A stretch of 7,823 nucleotides of DNA, from positions 1 through 7,823 of the forward strand of contig CAZILN010000360.1 in assembly GCA_964540005.1 (NCBI GenBank), written 5' to 3'. This DNA is from CAZILN01 sp964540005. Its GTDB lineage: Bacteria; Bacteroidota; Bacteroidia; Bacteroidales; SM23-62. The position numbers and the translations under genes were made by a program. Positions 1 through 5,926 of this stretch are shown here, in pieces (position 1 is the first letter of the stretch; the number at the start of each line of letters is the position of its first letter). The notes below the pieces were generated by a model. That model was not told the DNA's origin. It worked only from the letters and a program-made list of their open reading frames with translations, and did no database searches.

Positions 1-446
1 AACAGAGGGAACTTGTAACAATTCCAGAAATTGAACTGACTGAGCTTGCAAAAATATACGAAAAAAGAGGATTAGATCAGGAAACAGCCTTAAGGGTAGC
101 CGTTCAACTTACAGAACACAATGCTCTTGAGACTCATGCCAGGGATGAATTAGGAATTAATGAAATTACCCAGGCAAAGCCATTACAAGCTGCTCTGGCG
201 TCGGGAGCATCATTTGTGTCAGGTGGAGTGTTGCCATTGCTTGTTTCATTGTTTTTACCGGTTAATGGGATGGTTATTTATCAATATTTATTCGCGACGG
301 TTTTTTTAATAGGTTTAGGTTCTTTAGCTGCAATGGCAGGAGGTTCCAGCATCGGTAAAGCCATCGTTAGAATTACCTTCTGGGGAACTATAGCAATGGG
401 AGTTACTGCCTTTGTCGGGTACTTATTCAACGTGAATGTTGGATAA
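1..446 (+). CDS. VIT/CCC1-family Fe2+/Mn2+ transporter, 3' part (5' end outside window)
   Basis: The reading frame is open from base 3 to a TAA at 444-446 and gives 147 residues, so the N-terminal part (about 80-90 residues, with the first two helices) lies upstream. The visible part starts with a charged cytoplasmic stretch (ELTELAKIYEKRGL..., ALRVAVQLTEHNALETHARD), which matches the glutamate- and histidine-rich metal-binding segment between TM2 and TM3 of VIT/CCC1 transporters. Three hydrophobic segments follow, at about residues 60-85, 88-112 and 115-143, ending in a short tail. The family is known to move Fe2+ or Mn2+ out of the cytosol, usually at about 230 residues. A GTG at 216 inside this frame could be mistaken for a start, but homology continues well upstream of it. 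The gene is A/T-richer (about 41% GC by hand count over 1-360) than the genes that follow, and it is separated from them by 141 bp. It is probably not part of the glycan operon. Confidence 0.85.
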   Translation, partial: QRELVTIPEIELTELAKIYEKRGLDQETALRVAVQLTEHNALETHARDELGINEITQAKPLQAALASGASFVSGGVLPLLVSLFLPVNGMVIYQYLFATVFLIGLGSLAAMAGGSSIGKAIVRITFWGTIAMGVTAFVGYLFNVNVG

Positions 447-516
447 ACCAAGAAAAAAGATAGCATCACATGAAAATGAACTGTGCCATTCGGTGTTCAA
501 GGGTCCACGGGGAGCG

Positions 517-529
517 TCAATGCAATTGA
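517..529. promoter_or_regulatory. Short inverted repeat, candidate operator
   Basis: The sequence reads TCAAT-GCA-ATTGA, a perfect 5-bp inverted repeat around a 3-nt centre. It lies 58 bp upstream of the regulator start and overlaps the candidate -35 element at 526-531. NrtR/AraR-type regulators bind palindromic operators as dimers and often control their own operon, so this is a possible autoregulatory site. It is short and A/T-rich, so chance occurrence is quite possible. Confidence 0.22.
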
Positions 530-554
530 TAAATGTGTCTTTTACGCTTAAAAT
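526..554 (+). promoter_or_regulatory. Candidate sigma70-like promoter for the regulator-led operon
   Basis: TTGATA at 526-531 is followed, after exactly 17 nt, by TAAAAT at 549-554. This is one mismatch from each classical -35/-10 consensus, 33 bp upstream of the ATG at 588. It is the only good match I see in the 141-bp intergenic region. Caution: the main Bacteroidota sigma factor prefers a TAnnTTTG -7 element with a TTTG-like -33 element, and I find no clean copy of that here. The real promoter could therefore be elsewhere. Confidence 0.3.
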
Positions 555-587
555 GCTTATTTTTATTGTACAAGTTTTCACTGACAT

Positions 588-1307
588 ATGGTAGAATCCA
601 GACCAGGTACTATTCTGGCAGAGGCATATTATACGGAACATTCAAAGATCCTCGTTGCGATTGATTGCATCATCTTCGGATTCTCTGATAATCAGCTGAA
701 AATACTGTTGCTCAGGCGGGATTTTGAACCGGCAAAAGGTCAGATGTCACTGATAGGTGGTTTTGCCAGGGGGACAGAAAGCCTGGACGATGCAGCTCAA
801 AGGATACTGTTCTCTTTGACCGGCCTGAAAGATATATATCTGGAACAGCTGTCTACCTACGGTGAGGTTGAACGCGACCCCGGGGAACGTGTAATTTCTG
901 TTGCCTATTTTGCCCTGTTGAAGGTCCAGGACCTGGATCACGAGCATGTCCGGCGTTACGGCGCTCACTGGTGTGAGATATCAAGCTGTCCCAAACTGAT
1001 CTTTGATCATAATATCATGGTGAACAAAGCCATGAAAAGGATCAGGAGACGGGCAAAAAGCGAACCGATCGGGTTTGAGCTCTTACCCGGGAATTTTACC
1101 ATCCCGCAGTTGCAGAAGCTGTATGAGGCTATCTACCAGAGGAAACTGGATAACCGGAATTTCAGAAAGAAACTGCTCGGTATGGATGTCCTCGTTAAAT
1201 CCGATAAAAAGGATAAATCATCTTCAAAGAAAGGAGCATTCCTTTACTGCTTTGATAAGAGGAAATATAATAAACTGTTGAAAGAAGGTTTTCATTTTGA
1301 CCTGTAA
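588..1307 (+). CDS. NrtR/AraR-like transcriptional regulator: degenerate Nudix domain plus winged helix
   Basis: This 239-residue cytoplasmic protein most likely senses a sugar or its metabolite and controls the downstream genes. Residues about 20-150 form a Nudix fold (KILVAIDCIIFGF, then LLLRRDFEPAKGQMSLIGGF). The Nudix box runs from G58 through E64 and R72 to G79, but the REUxEE core reads R-I-L-F-S-L, so the metal-binding glutamates needed for hydrolysis are gone. Residues about 160-239 match the C-terminal winged helix of NrtR-type regulators (FTIPQLQKLYEAIYQRKLD, then NFRKKLL), with a Lys/Ser-rich wing near 204-214 and a GFHFDL end. In Bacteroidota, members such as the Bacteroides arabinose regulator AraR control sugar-use genes. 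The ligand here cannot be read from sequence; galactose or an oligosaccharide product is a guess from context. No Shine-Dalgarno sequence precedes the ATG, as usual in this phylum. The stop is 12 bp before the GH2 start, so co-transcription is likely. Confidence 0.88.
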   Translation: MVESRPGTILAEAYYTEHSKILVAIDCIIFGFSDNQLKILLLRRDFEPAKGQMSLIGGFARGTESLDDAAQRILFSLTGLKDIYLEQLSTYGEVERDPGERVISVAYFALLKVQDLDHEHVRRYGAHWCEISSCPKLIFDHNIMVNKAMKRIRRRAKSEPIGFELLPGNFTIPQLQKLYEAIYQRKLDNRNFRKKLLGMDVLVKSDKKDKSSSKKGAFLYCFDKRKYNKLLKEGFHFDL

Positions 1308-1319
1308 TCAATACTATAA

Positions 1320-4300
1320 ATGAGATTATTAAGCTGTATTAGTTTGTTTTGTATAATAGGTCTGCCAATAACAGCCCAGTTTGATACATATGCTGAGCTG
1401 GCCGCCTATATTCATAACCCTTCCCTGGTGGAGGAGAACCAGTTACCCCCTCACGTTCCCCTGGTACCCTTTGAAACCAAGGAACAGGCACTGAAAGGTA
1501 AATGGGATGACTCACCCCGGTATCAATCCCTGAATGGAAGCTGGCAATTCTCCTGGAGCCGCAGTCCCTTGGAAGGCCCGCATACATTCTATACCCAGGA
1601 TTATAACGCCGGTGGATGGGACAGTCTCGAGGTCCCGGGAACATGGCAGATGCAAGGTTACGGATATTACATATACAGGAACATCCCTATGGAGTTCGCA
1701 CCCTATGATCCGCCCAAAGTACCACTTGAGTTCAACCCAACCGGATACTATATCAGGGAATTCAGTATTGATGACAGCTGGTCAGGCGATAAAACGGTAA
1801 TACATTTTGACGGGGTTAAGGCAGCATTCTGGTTGTGGATAAATGGTACATATATTGGATTTGATAAGGGCAGCATGACTCCGGCCGAATTTGATATCAG
1901 TGAATTTATAAGGAAGGGAAATAATAAGCTGGCGGTCAAGGTTGTCAGGTGGAGCGACGGGAGTTACCTGGAGGACCAGGACATGTGGCGGTTTGCCGGG
2001 ATTTACAGGCAGGTGTACCTTTACTCCGTCCCCCGGATCAACATCCAGGATATAACCCTCACAACCGACCTCGATGGATCCTATCAGGATGCAGAGCTGA
2101 AGGTCATGTGCAGGCTGCAGAATGAATCAGGCGAAGCAGCAACCAATCTGGATCTAACTGCCAGCCTGTATGATCCTGACGGAAACCTTGTTACAAGCTT
2201 CAGTAATAAGATCAGAACCCTGGCTGCAAATCAGCTGGCTGAAATACCTCTGAGTAAGGTAATTATCAATCCTCTGCAATGGTCCGCAGAAAAGCCAAAC
2301 CTGTATACCCTGCTTGTGGAATTTAAGGATCAGTCAGGTCAGCTGATAGAATTGGTGGAAGAGACCACCGGTTTCCGGGAACTGGAGATCAGGAACGCTC
2401 AGTTACTGGTGAACGGGCTGCCGGTAATGATCAAAGGGGTTAACCGGCATGAACATGATCCCATCCTGGGCCGAACCATGACCAGAGAACTGATAGAAAA
2501 GGATTTCAGGCTGATGAAGGAAATGAACATTAACAGCATCAGGACCTGCCATTATCCTAACGATCCGCTTTTCTATGACCTGGCAGACCGGTGGGGATTC
2601 TATATCTGTGATGAGGTGAATGCCGAATGTCATTACGGCGAGAATTTCCTGGCCTGGCAGCCTGGATGGGAAGAGGCATTCCTTGACCGCACCGCCCGTT
2701 ATCTGCAACGTGACAAGAACCACCCTTCGGTAATCATGTGGAGTATGGGTAATGAATGCGGACTGGCCCCGGTTCATTACCTCATGGCAGACTATGTCAG
2801 GAGATCTGATCCGACGCGCCCGGTGTATCACCAGACCAATAATCCCAACGGTGATGCTCCCTTTGCTGATATCTGCGGCACCCGGTATCCCAATCCTTCC
2901 ATGCTGGATGCCATAGGGGATACGAGCCAGCGTCCGGTAATCCTGGGTGAATACGCTCATGCCGTGGGTAATTCCATGGGGCATTTCGATGAATACTGGG
3001 ACAGATTCTATAAATACCCTTCGCTTCAGGGCGGTTATATTTGGGACTGGGTGAACCAGGGCCTTTTGGTCGATCTTTTTACAAGTAATGACCGATCCCG
3101 GTATGATCATAAGGCAGCACTGATGGGCCGGTGTGAACATGTGAAAGGGGCAAAGGGGAAAGGGGTCCTGTTCAGCGGCCTTGATGATTTTGTGGAAGTA
3201 AACAATACACCGGTGCTTAATATTACCGGCAATCAGCTTAGCCTGCAGACCTGGATCTATCCACGGGGCTTCAATGGCTCAAATTCCATGATTTCCAAGG
3301 GAAATCAATCCTTTGCACTGGAACAGAATCACAAGGATTCCATATATTTTACCATACATACACCCCGCAGGTACCAGGTCTCAGCCTATCTTCCCCGGGA
3401 CTGGAACTACAACTGGCACCATGTTGCCGGCATATATGACGGAAAGTCAATCAGGATAGTCCTGGATGGCCGGGAAATTGCCACCCGTCCGGCGAGTGGT
3501 AAGATAGAAAGGACATTTTATGAACTTACTGTCGGAAAGAATCACCAGCGGGACCATGAGAACTACCCGGGCTATATTTCCAATGCAATTTTTGATGAGG
3601 TGACAGTTCACAATATTGCCCTGGCAGACGAGGACCTGGGTTTTTACCGGGAAACACCTCCCGGTGGTCCGAACCTCCTTCTGTGGCTTCCCTTTGATGA
3701 ATACAATAATGAAGGCAAATACCTGTGTTACGGGGCGACACCAGAAGGATCAGCAACAATGGACGGTATCATTTTCTCCATGAGGGAATACCAGCCTGAA
3801 TCCTGGCAGGCAAAAGCCAGTCATGCACCGGTTAAATTTGAATTGTTGAGCAGTGAAAAAGGAATAATTACCATAAGGAACAGGCATCATTTTACCAATC
3901 TCGATGAATTTTCCCTGGGATGGCTGCTGCTCGAGGATGGTGTTGCCCTGCAGGAGGGTGAGCTTAGGGTTGATGTGCCACCCGGTGAATCAAAGAACAT
4001 CCAGGTACCGTTTGAAAGACCTGGGATCAGGACGGGATCAGAATACATCCTGAGGCTGGAAATGCTGACACGGGAAGATTGTATCTGGTCCGATGAAGGT
4101 CATGAAATCGCATTTGAAGAATTTGTGCTGCCATTACATACCCCGGCGGCATCCATCAGGGATGAGACCATGGAGGGGATCACCGTTGAGGAGACGGAGA
4201 CCTTGATACAGCTGTCAGGAACAGGCTTCAATTATCAGTTCAATAAGGAAACGGCAACGCTCGAGCAGCTAAGCTTTTATGAACAGGATTTCTTTACATC

Positions 4301-5108
4301 CGGACCGCAACTTAATGTCTACAGGCCTCCCATAGTTAATGAGATTTCAACCTGGGGCCGGGCCGAACATAAGGACTGGTATGAGTGGGGACTTGATTCC
4401 CTGGTCCATGAGGTGGTATCCCTGTACACAGAAAGGATCTCTGATAATGAATTCATCATCAGGGCCGGCATCTTTTCGCATGCCTTCAAGGACAGGACAA
4501 TTCAGTTCATTAGCGAGTATACATACAGCTTCCTGGGATCAGGTGATATAATCCTGGATCATAAGATAACCTGCCACCTTGAGTTTCCCATTCCCGGTCT
4601 GGGTAAAGACATATCTTTCATCCAGAAAGTCGGGTTGCAGATGGATCTGCAACCGGGCATGAAGACCATGAACTGGTATGGAAGAGGACCATTCGAGACA
4701 TACCCTGACAGGAAAACCGGGGCAAAAACCGGCTGGTATTCTGAAAGCATAGCTGATATTGAAATGCCCTATATCATTCCCCAGGATTTCGGGAACCATA
4801 CGGAGGTCAGGGCAGCGGCTGTTATAAGTGAGAGTGGGACCGGACTGGCATTTATTGCCGAAGATATGATGAATGTCAGTATCAATCCCTATTCTAACCT
4901 TGAAACAGCATGGTACCCTTACCAGTTGCATCTGAAAGAAAACCCAAGCCTGAACATTGATCACAAAGTTACCGGTGTTGGCGGGACGCCTGTCAATGTG
5001 AGACATGCTTACCGGACCTATCCTGAGGAATACCGATACAGGATCAGAATAAAACCTTATGATAATAATCACACCGCCCTGACTGAACTTATCCGACAGG
5101 GGTGGTAA
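1320..5108 (+). CDS. Secreted GH2 beta-galactosidase-like enzyme with inserted LamG domain
   Basis: This 1262-residue exo-glycosidase of family GH2 probably releases a terminal beta-galactosyl-type residue in the periplasm. Residues 1-19 are a signal peptide (cleavage likely ITA/Q20). The order is: sugar-binding jelly roll, about 60-235, with EDQDMWRFAGIYRQV at 218-232; Ig-like domain, about 240-355; TIM barrel from about 360; LamG insertion, about 597-794; barrel remainder to about 838; LacZ domain-4-like region (DUF4981-like), about 838-935; and beta-galactosidase small-chain domain, about 960-1255. Active-site residues align with E. coli LacZ: H377 (NRHEH), H411 (TCHYPN), metal ligands E436 and H438 (NAECH), acid/base E479 (GNECG) and nucleophile E544 (ILGEYAHAVGNS). 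Oddities are WDWVNQG in place of the usual WDWVDQG, no GGDFGD loop, and GVGGTPVNV where GVGGDxSW is typical, so the tryptophan matching LacZ W999 seems absent. Substrate may therefore differ from lactose-type galactosides. The start is chosen for its signal peptide, 12 bp after the regulator. Confidence 0.9.
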   Translation: MRLLSCISLFCIIGLPITAQFDTYAELAAYIHNPSLVEENQLPPHVPLVPFETKEQALKGKWDDSPRYQSLNGSWQFSWSRSPLEGPHTFYTQDYNAGGWDSLEVPGTWQMQGYGYYIYRNIPMEFAPYDPPKVPLEFNPTGYYIREFSIDDSWSGDKTVIHFDGVKAAFWLWINGTYIGFDKGSMTPAEFDISEFIRKGNNKLAVKVVRWSDGSYLEDQDMWRFAGIYRQVYLYSVPRINIQDITLTTDLDGSYQDAELKVMCRLQNESGEAATNLDLTASLYDPDGNLVTSFSNKIRTLAANQLAEIPLSKVIINPLQWSAEKPNLYTLLVEFKDQSGQLIELVEETTGFRELEIRNAQLLVNGLPVMIKGVNRHEHDPILGRTMTRELIEKDFRLMKEMNINSIRTCHYPNDPLFYDLADRWGFYICDEVNAECHYGENFLAWQPGWEEAFLDRTARYLQRDKNHPSVIMWSMGNECGLAPVHYLMADYVRRSDPTRPVYHQTNNPNGDAPFADICGTRYPNPSMLDAIGDTSQRPVILGEYAHAVGNSMGHFDEYWDRFYKYPSLQGGYIWDWVNQGLLVDLFTSNDRSRYDHKAALMGRCEHVKGAKGKGVLFSGLDDFVEVNNTPVLNITGNQLSLQTWIYPRGFNGSNSMISKGNQSFALEQNHKDSIYFTIHTPRRYQVSAYLPRDWNYNWHHVAGIYDGKSIRIVLDGREIATRPASGKIERTFYELTVGKNHQRDHENYPGYISNAIFDEVTVHNIALADEDLGFYRETPPGGPNLLLWLPFDEYNNEGKYLCYGATPEGSATMDGIIFSMREYQPESWQAKASHAPVKFELLSSEKGIITIRNRHHFTNLDEFSLGWLLLEDGVALQEGELRVDVPPGESKNIQVPFERPGIRTGSEYILRLEMLTREDCIWSDEGHEIAFEEFVLPLHTPAASIRDETMEGITVEETETLIQLSGTGFNYQFNKETATLEQLSFYEQDFFTSGPQLNVYRPPIVNEISTWGRAEHKDWYEWGLDSLVHEVVSLYTERISDNEFIIRAGIFSHAFKDRTIQFISEYTYSFLGSGDIILDHKITCHLEFPIPGLGKDISFIQKVGLQMDLQPGMKTMNWYGRGPFETYPDRKTGAKTGWYSESIADIEMPYIIPQDFGNHTEVRAAAVISESGTGLAFIAEDMMNVSINPYSNLETAWYPYQLHLKENPSLNIDHKVTGVGGTPVNVRHAYRTYPEEYRYRIRIKPYDNNHTALTELIRQGW
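3108..3701 (+). other. LamG (concanavalin A-like) domain nested in the GH2 barrel
   Basis: This covers residues about 597-794 of the GH2 protein. It starts with GKGVLFSGLDDFVEV (613-627), a typical opening strand of LamG/Laminin_G_3 domains. It continues through LSLQTWIYPRGF, SMISKGNQSFAL, WHHVAGIYDGKSIRIVLDG and AIFDEVTVHNIALADEDL, all standard jelly-roll motifs of this fold, and exits at LLLWLPFDE (786-794). The insertion sits straight after WDWVNQG (575-581), where LacZ-type enzymes carry the GGDFGD loop before the last barrel strand. The chain then rejoins recognisable GH2 sequence (TMDGIIFS...VKFELL). LamG domains commonly bind carbohydrate or protein, so a role in docking substrate near the active site is plausible but inferred. 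Boundaries are approximate, by eye. Confidence 0.75.
4633..4654. repeat. Perfect 9-bp inverted repeat inside the GH2 gene
   Basis: GGTTGCAGA and TCTGCAACC flank a 4-nt TGGA loop, which could form a stable mRNA hairpin. It lies in the small-chain domain coding region and encodes the near-repeat GLQMDLQPG. No U-tract follows, so it does not look like an intrinsic terminator. It is probably a by-product of the coding sequence. Confidence 0.5.
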
Positions 5109-5119
5109 TACGGAATAAG

Positions 5120-5911
5120 ATGGAACAATCAGTAATTACAAGACGGGAAGCTGTCAGGAACATAGGCCTCGGGATAGCAGGAATGGCAACAGTCCCTTAC
5201 CTGGCATGCGGCAGAGAGCTGTCAGAACACATCATCTCCCTTAGTTTTGATGACGGTTTTGAGAAATCCAGCATCCGAACAGCGGAGATATATGAAAAGT
5301 ATAATCTATCGGCCTGTATTAATGTGATCGCCTCGGCCCATGAACGGCAATTCGGTACCACTGATGATTACCACCTGTGGCCTGTAGGCGATTTCGGATT
5401 GTGGAACGAGTTGCAGGCGAGGGGACATGAGATCATGCCCCACACATATGAGCATGCCAACCTGACCGAATTACCCCTGGAAGAGGCAAAAAGCCTGGTT
5501 ATGAAATGCCTGGAGGTGTTCAGCCGGGAACTGGTAGGATTTGAAGCAAAGGAATCTGTTTATAATTTTGCCTATAATGCATCCAATCAGCAAATCGAGG
5601 ACTGGCTTGTCACACAAGTGAAGGCCTTCAGGACAGGCGGACCGGTTTTCAACCGGTTGCCATATCTGGGGATGACCAGGCTGACATGCATCTCCTATGG
5701 CCCTGATAACATCGATAAGCACCTGGAGGAATCCATTAATACCTTTCTGGAGGGACCCTCAGGATGGTTCATTTACAACACTCATGGCCTGGATGAGGAG
5801 GGATGGGGGCCTGTCAGTTCTGTATACCTCGACGAGTTGCTGGACCGGCTGACACAAACCAGGGGAGTAAAGGTATTGGCGGTTGGAGAGGCATTAAATA
5901 TGGCAGGATAA
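5120..5911 (+). CDS. Exported polysaccharide deacetylase-like protein (NodB fold, CE4-like)
   Basis: This is a 263-residue protein from the ATG at 5120. An in-frame GTG at 5102 would overlap the GH2 stop and put six more residues before the signal, so the ATG is preferred. The N-terminus (TRREAVRNIG, then a hydrophobic run to YLACG) looks like a Tat signal with a loose lipobox at C30, suggesting export and perhaps lipid anchoring. NodB-type motifs follow: SFDDG with D44/D45 (motif 1; catalytic base and metal ligand in CE4 enzymes), HTYEH with metal ligands H108/H112 (motif 2), and a late NTHG with H222 (motif 5-like). Motif 3 is degenerate: FAYN at 150-153 where FAYPYG is usual. The family removes N- or O-acetyl groups from glycans, and here it might trim acetyl esters before GH2 action. 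It starts 11 bp after the GH2 stop and ends 15 bp before the sulfatase. The fold is well supported, but catalytic activity and substrate are uncertain. Confidence 0.8.
   Translation: MEQSVITRREAVRNIGLGIAGMATVPYLACGRELSEHIISLSFDDGFEKSSIRTAEIYEKYNLSACINVIASAHERQFGTTDDYHLWPVGDFGLWNELQARGHEIMPHTYEHANLTELPLEEAKSLVMKCLEVFSRELVGFEAKESVYNFAYNASNQQIEDWLVTQVKAFRTGGPVFNRLPYLGMTRLTCISYGPDNIDKHLEESINTFLEGPSGWFIYNTHGLDEEGWGPVSSVYLDELLDRLTQTRGVKVLAVGEALNMAG
5641..5657. repeat. 7-bp inverted repeat inside the deacetylase gene
   Basis: ACCGGTT and AACCGGT are separated by TTC, encoding part of GPVFNRLP. The stem is perfect but short, within coding sequence and without a T-run, so no function is claimed. Confidence 0.35.
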
Positions 5912-5926
5912 TTAAAAATCAACAGC

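Noticed and set aside
216..446. A separate small membrane protein starting at the GTG at 216
   Set aside because: The same frame is open to the left window edge, with VIT-family sequence upstream, so this is the C-terminal part of a larger protein.
447..516. Intrinsic terminator after the VIT gene
   Set aside because: No stem of useful length followed by a T-run is visible; only weak partial complementarity was found.
2403..3140. Long antisense open frame (245 codons) within the GH2 gene
   Set aside because: It lies fully opposite the most conserved GH2 barrel codons, shows no recognisable domain, and follows from codon bias in the sense gene.
3144..3165. Three AAAGGGG copies, possible tandem repeat or G-quadruplex scar at the LamG junction
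   Set aside because: They encode the KGAKGKG opening that is normal for LamG domains, and a fourth nearby G-run is too distant for a convincing quadruplex.
4539..5072. Antisense open frame (177 codons) opposite the GH2 small-chain domain
   Set aside because: No signal, domain or start context supports it; the sense strand carries clear LacZ-family homology.
5102..5119. GTG at 5102 as the deacetylase start, overlapping the GH2 stop
   Set aside because: It would add MVIRNK before a normal Tat-like leader. The ATG at 5120 gives a compact signal peptide, so overlap or translational coupling is not needed.
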